From assembly GCA_013361525.1 (NCBI GenBank), contig JABFXY010000074.1, positions 18,162 through 82,161 on the forward strand: a stretch of 64,000 nt of DNA. Reading direction: 5' to 3'. Positions 1-8,673 of this stretch are shown piece after piece; within the stretch, counting starts at the first letter, position 1, and every line of letters starts with the position of its first letter. This stretch comes from Polyangiaceae bacterium. Its GTDB lineage: Bacteria; Myxococcota_A; Polyangia; Polyangiales; Polyangiaceae. Under the pieces are notes generated by a model. That model made no database searches. It saw only the letters and a program-made list of their open reading frames with translations, and had not been told where the DNA came from. The translations under genes were made by a program, and so were the position numbers.

Positions 1-427
1 GGCTCGCGCGCAGGAGCTCGACGGCGCGGATGGCGAGCGTGCGATCGTGCCCTCCCGAACTCGCTTGCTCGAGCTCGCGGGAGAGCGTTTTCCCGGTGCT
101 TCGATCGAGCAGCCACAGCCGCAGCGTCTCGCCCTTTGCGACGGCACGAACCGCGGCAATCGCGTCCTCGCGGAGGGCCACGTCTCGCAGCTCCGCCGCG
201 ATATCGTCGTCGGCCGGATCGGTGATCACGTCGGCGTCGAAGCCCATCGTGCCGAGCTCGGCGCGCATTCGCTCGGCGAGGGCCGCCCCCTTCGCGTCGG
301 TCAGGACCACGATACGCGGACGCTCCGACGCATTCGCCGTGACCGTACCGGTGAGCGACACCAAGACGAGCATGGACGAGGTGAATCTCGATAGGACTCT
401 ACGAAGACGACGTGGCGTACGCGTCAC
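1..427 (-). CDS. Exported protein of unknown function (C-terminus outside the window)
   Basis: The gene runs off the left edge, so only about 142 codons are seen. I start it at a GTG whose last bases form the TGA of the FecR gene (GTGA overlap). This start gives a good signal peptide: an Arg-rich n-region (MTRTPRRLRR), a hydrophobic stretch and an A-N-A cleavage site near residue 33. A later ATG at 373 would remove the charged n-region. The mature part begins RPRIVVLTDAKG and looks like alternating strands and helices, but I recognise no family. It is the last visible member of the sigma factor-FecR unit and so may be a target or an envelope partner of that system. Confidence 0.7.
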   Translation of the reverse strand, partial: MTRTPRRLRRVLSRFTSSMLVLVSLTGTVTANASERPRIVVLTDAKGAALAERMRAELGTMGFDADVITDPADDDIAAELRDVALREDAIAAVRAVAKGETLRLWLLDRSTGKTLSRELEQASSGGHDRTLAIRAVELLRAS

Positions 428-1671
428 GGTGCGATGGGTTGCTCCGAGCTGGGCGAAGGAGCGGGCGCTTCGTCGACGATACGGCGAGCGAGCTCCGCAT
501 GCGGACCCTTTGGGTAGGACGCGACATACTGCATCGCGAGTGTGCGGGCAGCTTCGTTGGAGCCGTTCTTTTGGTAACACTCGAGGAGGCGGCCCATCGC
601 TTCTCGCGCGAAGGCACCCGACGGTTTCTCTCGGAGGTAGGTCTCGAACCACACGGCAGCCGACGACGGCGCGCCTCGTTGATCGAAGGCCATGCGCCCG
701 AGGAGGAACGCCGCGTCCGCCGCCGCCGGATCTTTCGGGAATCGTTTTCGCAGCTCGTTCAATGCGGCGCTTGCGTGAGCAGGGCGCCCTGCAAAGCGCG
801 CCACGTCCGAGAGAGAGACGAGCTCGGCGGCATTCGACCGGCGCATGACGACATCGACACCTTCCGCTTCGATGGCTGCCCACGCGGCTCGGTTGTCACC
901 CTTATCCGCGAGGCTGCGCCACGAGGCGCTCGCGGAAGGCGCCACGACGACCTCCGCGCTCGCCGATGAAGAGCCCTCTGTCGATGCCGTGTGCGCAGCG
1001 GAAGGAACCTCGGCGGCGGACGCAACCGCCGTCGCCGCAGGAAGGCTGGATGTCGGGCTCGCTTCGCCGACTTGGATGTCGAGGCGCTCCCCGGCTCGCA
1101 CGACACGCCCCGAATCCCCCATGGGGCCGACGACGCGAACGGCGCCTTCGTGAAGGATCAACGAAAACGCCTCTCGCGACGGGTCCCACGCGACGTCGAA
1201 GCGCGTGCCCACGACGTGCACCTCGAATGGGCCGGCGTTGACCTGCCATTCTGTATCGTCACGATGAACGACGTCGGCGCGAAGCGTGCCCCGCTCGACG
1301 ACGAGGACCGCACCTTTCGACCCGACCTCCACGACGCGCGCGCCTGCGTCACGCTCGAGGACGACCTCGGAGCCGTCCGAGAACCGAATCGGTATTTCGC
1401 TGTCGGGCGGCGCGGCGATCCAATCGCCGGGGCGACCGCGGGTTCCCGCGATTTCGAACGACAGAGACGGCGCACGCAGCAGAAAGAAGAGCAACGCAGC
1501 GGCCGCCGCCGCAAATACCGCATAAGCGGCGACCCGCTTCGCCGGGCGGCGCTGCTCCCGCTTCGTCGCGCGCTCGAGGAACCTTACTCGTTGTGCCTGC
1601 AGATCGACCGCAGGCCCCTCGCGATCCTGGGCCTCGGCGATTGCCGTCCCGAGACGTCTCAACGAGTCCAT
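424..1671 (-). CDS. FecR-domain membrane protein with C-terminal TPR-like repeats
   Basis: A 415-residue protein with a cytoplasmic N-terminus, one membrane segment (about residues 47-66, Ala/Leu/Phe-rich), a FecR-type beta domain (about 80-200, with FSDGSEVVLERDAGARV and the family-like GTRFDVAW), a Ser/Ala linker, and a helical TPR-like tail (about 255-405, AAFLLGRMAFDQ and similar). FecR proteins pass envelope signals to a neighbouring ECF sigma factor. The start overlaps the end of the sigma gene by 13 bp and the stop overlaps the next start, so the three genes are almost surely co-translated. A TPR extension in place of a ferric-siderophore partner suggests a protein-protein or stress signal rather than iron uptake; that part is inference. 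Confidence 0.85.
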   Translation of the reverse strand: MDSLRRLGTAIAEAQDREGPAVDLQAQRVRFLERATKREQRRPAKRVAAYAVFAAAAAALLFFLLRAPSLSFEIAGTRGRPGDWIAAPPDSEIPIRFSDGSEVVLERDAGARVVEVGSKGAVLVVERGTLRADVVHRDDTEWQVNAGPFEVHVVGTRFDVAWDPSREAFSLILHEGAVRVVGPMGDSGRVVRAGERLDIQVGEASPTSSLPAATAVASAAEVPSAAHTASTEGSSSASAEVVVAPSASASWRSLADKGDNRAAWAAIEAEGVDVVMRRSNAAELVSLSDVARFAGRPAHASAALNELRKRFPKDPAAADAAFLLGRMAFDQRGAPSSAAVWFETYLREKPSGAFAREAMGRLLECYQKNGSNEAARTLAMQYVASYPKGPHAELARRIVDEAPAPSPSSEQPIAP

Positions 1672-2372
1672 CGAGCCCCTCCTTCCAAGTAATCGGCGAG
1701 CGCGGACGAGCGACGCGCCAGCGCCAAGAAGCGCGACTCTGCGCGGGCTAGGCGCCGCTTGAACGTCGCGAGCGACGTTCGGCAGCTTTCGGCGGCCTCG
1801 GCCAAGTCCATCCCGTCGACGTAACGAAGCGCGAATGCGATGCGTTCATCGACGGGGAGACGCTCGAGCACCGAATAGGTCTCACGGACCGCCTCGCGCG
1901 CGTCGTCATGGGCGCCGCGGTCCGGCGGCTCCGGCTCGGGCAATGAGTCGTCGGACAGGAACACCAGCCACCGCCGACGTCGAACGCGCTTCTGGATCGC
2001 CTCACGCGCGGTATGGACGGCCACACTCCGCATCCAACCGGGCAGCGCCTCGGGGTCGCGCAAATCGTCGATGGACTGCAGCGCGCGAACGAAGACGTCG
2101 TGGTGAATGTCCGCGAGGTCCCGATCCGGGCCCAGGATGCGCGTCACGACACGCAGCACCATGGCCGCGTAACGGTCGTGAAGCTCTCCCATCGCGACGG
2201 GGTTGCCCGCGCGAACGCCGGCCAAGAGGGCGGCGTCGTCCACGAACGAGACCCGCCCCGCGCCGGGTGAGCCAGCGCGCCCCGGGGTGTTTCGAGCCTG
2301 TCGCGTTGGCTCGATGGATCGGACAGGAGCGGGCACGCCTCTAGGTCCGACAGCGCCCACGGAACGGCTCAT
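1659..2372 (-). CDS. ECF-family RNA polymerase sigma factor (FecR partner)
   Basis: Sigma region 2 lies at about residues 60-125 (DLADIHHDVFVRALQSIDDL, then a GWMRSVAVHTA segment) and region 4 at about 165-225 (LPVDERIAFALRYVDGMDLAEAAE, then the recognition helix). The product would recruit RNA polymerase to promoters controlled by the adjacent FecR protein. The ATG start gives a 40-residue Arg/Pro-rich leader with no family match; a GTG at 2243 would start directly before the sigma domain and may be the true start. The gene lies 22 bp behind the ECF42 gene on the same strand, so both sigma factors may share a transcript. Confidence 0.85.
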   Translation of the reverse strand: MSRSVGAVGPRGVPAPVRSIEPTRQARNTPGRAGSPGAGRVSFVDDAALLAGVRAGNPVAMGELHDRYAAMVLRVVTRILGPDRDLADIHHDVFVRALQSIDDLRDPEALPGWMRSVAVHTAREAIQKRVRRRRWLVFLSDDSLPEPEPPDRGAHDDAREAVRETYSVLERLPVDERIAFALRYVDGMDLAEAAESCRTSLATFKRRLARAESRFLALARRSSALADYLEGGARWTR

Positions 2373-2394
2373 GAATTTTGCGGGCGCTCACCAG

Positions 2395-3642
2395 CTACGG
2401 CAGCTTCCCTGCCTTGGTGATCAGGTAATTCCGCTCCGGCGTGCTCGATGTGCGCGCCGCAGCGGCACGGTATTGGGCCTTCGCCTCCGCCAAATCGCCG
2501 GCCAACTCGTACAGGTGCCCGCGGACCGCCGCGAGGCGATGGCTGGTCGCCATGCGCGGGTCGTCGTCGAGGGGCTTCAGCAAGCCCAAGCCGGTTGCAG
2601 GTCCGTGGACCATCGCCGCGGCGATGGCGTAGCTCAACGTGACCATGGGGTTGTCGGTCATGCGCCGCAGCAACCCGTAGAGGGCGAGGATCTGCGGCCA
2701 ATCCGTCTCTTTGGTGCTCGGCGCCTCGTCGTGAAGCGCGGCGATCGCAGCCTGCAGCTGATACGCGCCGACCTGCCCTCGCGAGAGCGCTTGCGTGACG
2801 AGCGCGACCCCCTCGGTGATCGCTTTGCGATCCCACAGGCTGCGGTCCTGCTCGTCGAGCGGGATCAGCTCGCCATCCGGTCCGGTTCGAGCCGCGCGAC
2901 GCGCGTCGGTCAACAACATGAGCGCGAGCAGACCTGCGACCTCGCCGTCCTCGGGCAGAAGGCTCTGCAGCGCGCGCGCGAGCCGTATCGCTTCGCTCGA
3001 GAGATCGACGCGCTGCAGATCGGGGCCGCTGCTGCTCGCATACCCTTCGTTGAAGACGAGGTAGAGCACATGCAAAACGGCGCCGAGCCGCTCGGCCCGC
3101 TCCTCGGGGGTCGGCATGCGAAACCGCACGCCCGAGGTCTTGATGCTCTGTTTGGCGCGGCTGATCCGCTGCGCCATCGTCGCTTCGGGGACGAGGAACG
3201 CGTTCCCGATCTCGGCCGTGGTCAAACCGCCGACCGCTCGCAACATGAGCGCGATCGCGGTCGGCTTCGTGAGCGCCGGATGGCAGCACATGAAGAGAAG
3301 AACGAGCGTGTCGTCCTCCTCGACCTTGTCGATCGTGTCGGGTGCGGGGACGACCTGCTCCTCGGGCGGCGTCTCCGCGATCACCGCGGCCTCGCGCCGC
3401 CGACGTGAGATCTCGGCCCGCACTTGATCGGTCATCCGCCGCGACGCGACGTGGATGAGCCACGCGCGGGGGTTTTCCGGAACGCCTTCTTTCGGCCACT
3501 GCTCGGCTGCCGCGATGAGCGCCTCTTGAACGGCATCCTCCGACGCGGCGAAATCGCCGAATCGTCGAACGACGACGCCGAGCACCTGAGGCGCGAGATC
3601 GCGAAACAAGTGCTCTCCGGACGCTTGCAGCCGGCTCGTCAT
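2395..3642 (-). CDS. ECF42-type sigma factor with C-terminal TPR extension
   Basis: The 415-residue protein has sigma region 2 (about 1-75), region 4 (about 125-180, with LTTAEIGNAFLVPEATMAQR) and a long helical tail typical of the DUF6596/ECF42 group (VFNEGYASSSG, LLALMLLTDARRAAR, SYAIAAAMVHG, GHLYELAGDLAEAKAQYRAA). ECF42 factors have no anti-sigma factor; the C-terminal TPR domain is needed for activity, and they are paired with DGPF proteins. Here the ATG overlaps the TGA of a DGPF gene (ATGA), which gives the expected pairing and tight translational coupling. Confidence 0.92.
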   Translation of the reverse strand: MTSRLQASGEHLFRDLAPQVLGVVVRRFGDFAASEDAVQEALIAAAEQWPKEGVPENPRAWLIHVASRRMTDQVRAEISRRRREAAVIAETPPEEQVVPAPDTIDKVEEDDTLVLLFMCCHPALTKPTAIALMLRAVGGLTTAEIGNAFLVPEATMAQRISRAKQSIKTSGVRFRMPTPEERAERLGAVLHVLYLVFNEGYASSSGPDLQRVDLSSEAIRLARALQSLLPEDGEVAGLLALMLLTDARRAARTGPDGELIPLDEQDRSLWDRKAITEGVALVTQALSRGQVGAYQLQAAIAALHDEAPSTKETDWPQILALYGLLRRMTDNPMVTLSYAIAAAMVHGPATGLGLLKPLDDDPRMATSHRLAAVRGHLYELAGDLAEAKAQYRAAAARTSSTPERNYLITKAGKLP

Positions 3643-4043
3643 CAGCCGTCGGTCGGCGGCGGTCCGCTCATGACCTCACGCACCTCGATCGGCATGTTCA
3701 TCGGCTTGCCACCCGGACCGGGCGCAGCCGACGCGCGCGCTGCGATTTCGTAGGCGCGCTCCGGGGTCTCGACGTCGACCATCCAATAGCCGGCGAGAAA
3801 CTCCTTCGCTTCGGCGAACGGACCGTCGGTGACCTCGGGCGTGCCGGCTTTGCCGGCGCGGACGAGACGAGCCTGACCGGGAGGGGAGAGGCCCTCTGCG
3901 CCGACGAGCTCGCCAGCAGCCCTCAGCTCTTGGTTCAGGTTCTTCATGAACTGGACGTGCGCCTTGAAATCTTCGGGACGCCAGTCCGTGACACCCCAGT
4001 CCCCCGTACCGCGCGGCGCATTCATCATCAGCATGAACTTCAT
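3642..4043 (-). CDS. YCII-related DGPF-domain protein
   Basis: A 133-residue member of the DGPF/YCII family: it opens MKFMLMMNAP and carries VTDGPFAEAKEFLAGYWMVD, the motif that names the family, then the expected tail ending PIEVREVM. I use the ATG at 4043 because AGGAG lies 7 nt before it and the family begins here; a longer reading frame would add 25 Arg-rich residues with no family match. DGPF proteins are dimeric alpha-beta barrels of unknown chemistry found beside ECF42 sigma factors. The stop overlaps the sigma start by 4 bp. Confidence 0.9.
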   Translation of the reverse strand: MKFMLMMNAPRGTGDWGVTDWRPEDFKAHVQFMKNLNQELRAAGELVGAEGLSPPGQARLVRAGKAGTPEVTDGPFAEAKEFLAGYWMVDVETPERAYEIAARASAAPGPGGKPMNMPIEVREVMSGPPPTDG

Positions 4044-4186
4044 GTCTTCGCTCCTGTGTGGTCCGCCTCGAGTGGCGTTTTCATAGCGGAGTCGGAGCCG
4101 GTCCGGCGTTCTCGACATCGAGTCGCATGGATTTTTGTTTTTGGCGGCTGGTGTAACTTTCCGCCGATCGATACCGTTTCCTCCGC

Positions 4187-4624
4187 ATGAAACCTCCCCG
4201 CCGCCTCACGGGGCGCGCAAAAGCATCGAAGCTCCTCGCAGCACCCATCGTCGTCACCGCCGTTGTCGGGACGGCCGTCGTTGGCTCGGCCTGCGTGGGC
4301 CGCACGTACGTGAACCCCGGCCCCCCGACCGGAGAGAAGGTAACCGCGAGCGCCAGCGCCAGCGCCAGCGCCTCGACCGCGCCCACGACCACCGCTGCGC
4401 CGACCGCGACGACGGAGCCGACGAGCGCGCCTGTCGCGAGCACCGAGCCGCTGCCCGATCCGCCGAAGGAGGGCGACGGAAAAGTACACAAGCAGCCCGA
4501 CGGCACGTGCCTCTACATCTTCCCCGAGCCGAGCACGCCCAATTGCCCGCCGGGCGCGTACTGCAACCCGGGTCCGCCGCGTGAGCCGATCAAGGTGAAG
4601 TGCCCGGACGAGAAGGCGCGCTGA
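4187..4624 (+). CDS. Small lipoprotein with Ser/Ala/Thr linker
   Basis: The 145-residue product has a charged n-region (MKPPRRLTGRAKASK), a hydrophobic core and a lipobox GSAC, so the mature chain starts at about Cys36. A low-complexity Ser/Ala/Thr linker follows (about 53-90) and then a small C-terminal part with three Cys residues (DGTCLYIFPEP, TPNCPPGAYCNPGPP). I know no named family. The linker is built partly from a perfect AGCGCC repeat. It stops directly before the GTG of the ferritin-like gene with no gap, so the two are probably co-expressed. It faces the DGPF gene across 143 bp. Confidence 0.8.
   Translation: MKPPRRLTGRAKASKLLAAPIVVTAVVGTAVVGSACVGRTYVNPGPPTGEKVTASASASASASTAPTTTAAPTATTEPTSAPVASTEPLPDPPKEGDGKVHKQPDGTCLYIFPEPSTPNCPPGAYCNPGPPREPIKVKCPDEKAR
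4349..4372 (+). repeat. AGCGCC hexamer repeat, four copies
   Basis: Four perfect tandem copies of AGCGCC lie inside the linker of the lipoprotein gene and encode Ser-Ala dipeptides. Copy-number change would lengthen or shorten the linker by two residues per unit without a frameshift. Confidence 0.8.
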
Positions 4625-5341
4625 GTGCCGCGTAGGCCGGCAAAAGAGCCGCCCTCCGAGCTGGTCCGCCACGAGTGGGCCGGTCGCATCGAGGCTGAGT
4701 ATCGCTCGGCGGCGATCACCCAGGAGACGGTGCTCTGGCTGATTCAGATCGGCGCGTCGCCGGATCTCGTTCGCGCCGGCCTGCGCATCGTCGACGACGA
4801 GCTCGTTCACGCTGAGATGTCACGCAAGGTCTGGAGCGCCGCCGGGGGTGAGGCGCTCGCTCCGCTCGATCGCGGATCGCTCGGCTTGCGTCGCGAGCAC
4901 GAGGTGCTGGAGCACGATGTCGTGAGCGCGATCGTGAAGGTGTTCTGTTTGGGTGAGACGGTCGCCGTTCCGCTGTTCGCCAACCTGCGAAAGCACACGA
5001 CGGTCCCCGTCGCGCGACGCGCGCTCGATCGGATCTTGAAAGACGAGGTTCGCCATCGCGACTTCGGATGGACGTGCCTCGAATGGCTGCTCGCGCGGCC
5101 CGATGCGGAGGAGCTTCGAGGCGTCGTGCATCGAGGCCTCGACGGATGGCTCCGCGCCCTCGAGGGAAACTACGGCGACGATCTTCAAGGCGGCATCCGC
5201 GGCGTCACGCCGGAGGAGCGTGCATGGGGCGTCGCGCCGTGGCGCGAGTACGCCGAGATCCTTCATCGCGCTTACACCCGCGACTACGCGCGCCGCTTCG
5301 CGAAGCTCGGCGTGTCGATGCCGGCCCTGCCCGCGAGCTGA
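4625..5341 (+). CDS. Ferritin-like di-iron domain protein
   Basis: A 238-residue all-helical protein. Two ExxH motifs stand in the second and fourth helices of the expected bundle (DDELVHAEM near residues 59-67 and LKDEVRHRDFG near 138-148), with further Glu residues in helices 1 and 3 (ITQETVLWL, FCLGETVAVPLF). This is the ferritin-like/rubrerythrin-type carboxylate di-iron pattern, though the C-terminal third is not familiar. The substrate is unknown. The GTG start directly follows the TGA of the lipoprotein gene. No signal peptide is visible, so it should act in the cytoplasm. Confidence 0.7.
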   Translation: MPRRPAKEPPSELVRHEWAGRIEAEYRSAAITQETVLWLIQIGASPDLVRAGLRIVDDELVHAEMSRKVWSAAGGEALAPLDRGSLGLRREHEVLEHDVVSAIVKVFCLGETVAVPLFANLRKHTTVPVARRALDRILKDEVRHRDFGWTCLEWLLARPDAEELRGVVHRGLDGWLRALEGNYGDDLQGGIRGVTPEERAWGVAPWREYAEILHRAYTRDYARRFAKLGVSMPALPAS

Positions 5342-5489
5342 CGTGTGTGTCAGATGCCGATGGTCGCACCCGTTGTGCGCACCCCGTTGATGGCGGCTCG
5401 ATCCAGCGCGCTCGGCGATCCAACCCCGGCTCGCAGCGCTGTATTTTCAAGAACTTGACGCTGGTTCGAGAATTGCTCCGCGGCGCGCC

Positions 5490-7799
5490 ATGCTTTCGCG
5501 TGTCGGGCTTCTCGGCTGCGTGCTCCTCCTCGTCGGTCAGGCTGCTTGCCTCGACTCGAGCGGGATCGACCTCGACGACGGTGACGACGCGGACGGGGGC
5601 GTCGACGACGGTGCCGGCGCGCACGCCGAGGGCGGAGGCCCTTCCGGAAACGGCGGAGCTGATGAAGGCGGAAGCAGCGGCGAAGGTGGCGACCCCATCC
5701 CCGCGGAGGAAGATCCGTTCGACCCGCCGCCGGCGCCGCCGATGCTCTCCGAGGACGAGCTCGCGATCATCGCGGACGGCGTCGACGACTCGCTCGGTAA
5801 CGCTTCGGCGACGTACTCGGTGTTGATGGTCGGGCTCGAGACCGGGCAGGTCGTCTACGCGAAGAACGCGGATACCGCGCGCAAACCTGCCTCGAACACG
5901 AAGATCTTCACGACGGCCGCGTCGCTGCTGATCGACGGAGAAGCCGGTAGGCCGCTCGCGGGCGTCTATGCGACCGCCGTGAACGGCGGGGTCGTGCAGG
6001 GTGATCTCGTCCTCTTCGGTGAGCACGATCCCGCGTACACGCCTTGGTTTGGTGCGGACTCGCGCCAAGGTCTCGACGCGATCGCCGAGGTCCTCGTCGA
6101 CAGCGGAATCACCCAAGTGACGGGTGGTGTCGTCGCACGCGGCGAGTTTCTCTACGAAGGCAACTCGGTCGGAACGATGGACTTCGGCGCGGAGCGCAGC
6201 CAAACGGCGAACGCGTTTCGGCAGGCGCTCCTGTCGGCGGGCATCTCGGTGAGCGGGGGCGCATCGACGTCGAGCTCACTCGATCCGCCGGGAGGACAGC
6301 TGCTCGCGCCGATGCCAAGCGTCTCGCTCGACGCAGTGACGCACGCGATCAACGTGCCCAGCCACAACGAGATGGCGGACTTGATGATGCATCGCCTGGG
6401 CACGGCCGGCGGTGGAGACAGCACCTACGCCTCGGGCTTCCAGACGGTCCAAGGTGTCCTCGACGACGTCGGCGTCGCGCACGACGGCCTCGACCTCAAC
6501 GACGGCTCGGGCCTCTCGCACGACAACCGCGTGACGCCTCGGCACATCGTCGACCTCTTCCGCGCGATGTCGGAGCGCGATGTTTGGCCCGCGTTCGAAT
6601 CGTCGCTGGCGATCTCCGGCGTGCGCGGAACCATCGCCGGCCGCATGACGGGCGACAACACCTATGGCCGCTTCTGGGGCAAGACCGGCACCATCAACGG
6701 CGTCGTCGCGCTGAGCGGCGTTCTCTTCCACAAGCACAACGGGCAGCGATACCTCGCGTCGCTCCTCGCGAACAACGTCGCCGACTCCACCTCGGCGCGC
6801 GCCGCGCTCGACGGAGCCGTCGGCGCGCTCGCGAAGAGCCACGGCGGCGTCACAGGTTTGCCTGCGACACCGCTCCTCGATCGCGTCGAGGACGATCACA
6901 ACGGAGAGACGGCGTGGATCTCGTTCCGCGGCGTCGACGGCGCGACGGGTTACCTCATCGAGCGAAGCGCCGATGGTCGCACTTGGAGCCGCGCGGAAGC
7001 TCGGCTCGTTCACGAGACGACACATCGAACCTTCGCGATCGATGGGCAGCTGTTCGTGCGCGTGCGCGCGGTGAACGCAGCAGGCGAGAGCGGTCCGTCG
7101 AACGTTCTCGGCGCGCGCGTATCGGAAGGCGCCGGCGCGCGTGTGCTGTTCGTCGACGGCAACGAGCGATACCAACGAGGTCCCGTTCCTGAAAACCCGC
7201 TCGGGTGGGGCAACGACGCGGTCGTGGCACATGCAGCGGCGATTCAAGGTTCGTTCGAGAGTGCGTCCGCTGCGGAGGTCGCGGCGGGTGAGGTGGATCT
7301 CGACGCATTCGACATGGTGCTCTGGGGATTGGGTCGCGAGTCGGTCGACGACGAGAGCTTCTCGGACGCGGAGCAACCGATCGTGCGCGCATACGTCGCG
7401 TCGGGTGGGCGCCTGTTCGTCTCGGGCTCGGAGGTCGCGTTCGATCTCATCGGTGAAGGCTCGACGGCAGACGCCGCGTTCGCGCGCGACGTGCTCGGCA
7501 TCGACTACCTCTCCGACGACGCGAGCACGACGTACCTCATGTCGGGCGACGTTCCGACCGACGTGAAGCTCGCGCGCTTCTCCAAGCTCGGGCGGCACGA
7601 GGTCGCGTATCCGGACGTCATCGGCCCCGCGACGGACATGGGCACGAGCTGTCTGCGTTATGCGGCGGGTGTGGGCGGTGACGCGTGTGTGCTCACCGAT
7701 CACGACGGCGGCGGACGCGTGGTGATGATGGGCTTTCCGCTCGAATCGCTCGACGATCCCGCAGTTGGAAGGGCGCTCGTCGCGTTGCTCGGTTCCTGA
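5490..7799 (+). CDS. dacB: D-alanyl-D-alanine carboxypeptidase (S13/PBP4 type) with C-terminal extension, lipoprotein
   Basis: A 769-residue lipoprotein (lipobox QAAC at residues 17-20) with a Gly-rich acidic linker and then a peptidase S13 domain. Its catalytic boxes are present: SNTK with Ser135 and Lys138, DGSGLSHDNRV near 338-348, and KTG at 398-400. Such enzymes trim or cleave peptidoglycan stem peptides. Ordinary S13 proteins are about 450-500 residues. Here the domain is followed by a fibronectin-III-like segment (about 455-545) and by an alpha-beta domain resembling class-I glutamine-amidotransferase-like folds (VLFVDGNERY, DMVLWGLGRES, VASGGRLFVSGSEVAFDL). The extension may bind or hold the enzyme at a surface site. 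Gene symbol by family only. Confidence 0.85.
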   Translation: MLSRVGLLGCVLLLVGQAACLDSSGIDLDDGDDADGGVDDGAGAHAEGGGPSGNGGADEGGSSGEGGDPIPAEEDPFDPPPAPPMLSEDELAIIADGVDDSLGNASATYSVLMVGLETGQVVYAKNADTARKPASNTKIFTTAASLLIDGEAGRPLAGVYATAVNGGVVQGDLVLFGEHDPAYTPWFGADSRQGLDAIAEVLVDSGITQVTGGVVARGEFLYEGNSVGTMDFGAERSQTANAFRQALLSAGISVSGGASTSSSLDPPGGQLLAPMPSVSLDAVTHAINVPSHNEMADLMMHRLGTAGGGDSTYASGFQTVQGVLDDVGVAHDGLDLNDGSGLSHDNRVTPRHIVDLFRAMSERDVWPAFESSLAISGVRGTIAGRMTGDNTYGRFWGKTGTINGVVALSGVLFHKHNGQRYLASLLANNVADSTSARAALDGAVGALAKSHGGVTGLPATPLLDRVEDDHNGETAWISFRGVDGATGYLIERSADGRTWSRAEARLVHETTHRTFAIDGQLFVRVRAVNAAGESGPSNVLGARVSEGAGARVLFVDGNERYQRGPVPENPLGWGNDAVVAHAAAIQGSFESASAAEVAAGEVDLDAFDMVLWGLGRESVDDESFSDAEQPIVRAYVASGGRLFVSGSEVAFDLIGEGSTADAAFARDVLGIDYLSDDASTTYLMSGDVPTDVKLARFSKLGRHEVAYPDVIGPATDMGTSCLRYAAGVGGDACVLTDHDGGGRVVMMGFPLESLDDPAVGRALVALLGS

Positions 7800-7862
7800 C
7801 GATCGAACGAGGCAGGGAGCAACGAGACGCCGCTGACCCGGGCGGCGTATCCTCGCTCTTCC

Positions 7863-8621
7863 GTGCGGCGCGCCACCCTCCCTCTCTTATGGCTCGGTCT
7901 TCAGGTCCTCGCTTGCGGCTCGACGGTCGATAGAGACACGACGCCCGCCGGGAGCCACGAACCAACCGCCGCATCGATCGCGACGCCGACACCGACGGCA
8001 ACAGCGACCGTCGAAGCGAAAGCGGAGCCCGAGGCGGAGCGCAAGCTGCCCGAGGCCTGTGAGCCGGGCGACATGTGCTCGATGCCGGCGGAGTTCGGAC
8101 AGCGTCTTTGCGGAGGCACTCACCCCGAGGTCGCGCTTCACCTGTTCGCGCCGAAGACGCCGTGGAAACGCGCGTACCTGAAGCGAGCCTTCAAGGCGTG
8201 GCACGTCGGTGGACGCGGGGAGCTCCGTGAGCTTCGAGCAGCCGAAGAGGTCATCGTCGTCACGGTGGCGAAGCCGTCGGCAACCGGGATGCAGATCGGT
8301 GGGCAAGCCTTCGACGTACTTCGTTGGGACGGGACGTGCGTCTCGCTCATGGAAGACGAAATCACCTTTCAACGACCCTCGAACGCGGTGCCGGCAAACA
8401 TCGCGCTCGAAGAGCTCGAGCCGCCGTACCGAACCTCGTTCACCGAAGAGAAGGCGATCGAGCTCGCTCGTTCTGCGAAGAAGCGGACATGCGAGGCTGC
8501 CGGCGCCGACCAAGAACCGGGCAAATCCAAGTGCGAGCTCGCGCGAAGGCACTTGTCGCTGACGATCGCGCAGTCGGTCGGCAAAGGGCGCGCGCTCCCT
8601 CCGCTCACGTACGTGCCTTGA
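7863..8621 (+). CDS. Lipoprotein of unknown function
   Basis: A 252-residue product starting at GTG, with a short hydrophobic signal and lipobox VLAC (Cys at about residue 18). A Thr/Ala/Glu linker precedes a Cys-containing domain (PEACEPGDMCSMPAEFGQRLCGG, then HLFAPKTPWKRAYLKRAFKAW). The C-terminal half has a WDGTCVSL segment and a basic tail. No family is recognised. The gene stands alone between the carboxypeptidase gene and the carboxyltransferase gene on the same strand. Confidence 0.72.
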   Translation: MRRATLPLLWLGLQVLACGSTVDRDTTPAGSHEPTAASIATPTPTATATVEAKAEPEAERKLPEACEPGDMCSMPAEFGQRLCGGTHPEVALHLFAPKTPWKRAYLKRAFKAWHVGGRGELRELRAAEEVIVVTVAKPSATGMQIGGQAFDVLRWDGTCVSLMEDEITFQRPSNAVPANIALEELEPPYRTSFTEEKAIELARSAKKRTCEAAGADQEPGKSKCELARRHLSLTIAQSVGKGRALPPLTYVP

Positions 8622-8673
8622 CGCTGGGGCTCGAAGCCTTCGCCCGCTACCTTGCGGGCCGAGGATTCGAACG

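Noticed and set aside
30..848. Long plus-strand open frame opposite the FecR gene
   Set aside because: Arg/Ser-rich product with no family features; it is the antisense shadow of a GC-rich coding strand.
6276..7703. 475-codon minus-strand frame opposite the carboxypeptidase gene
   Set aside because: Arg/Val/His-rich translation without motifs; the plus strand has clear S13 boxes in another frame.
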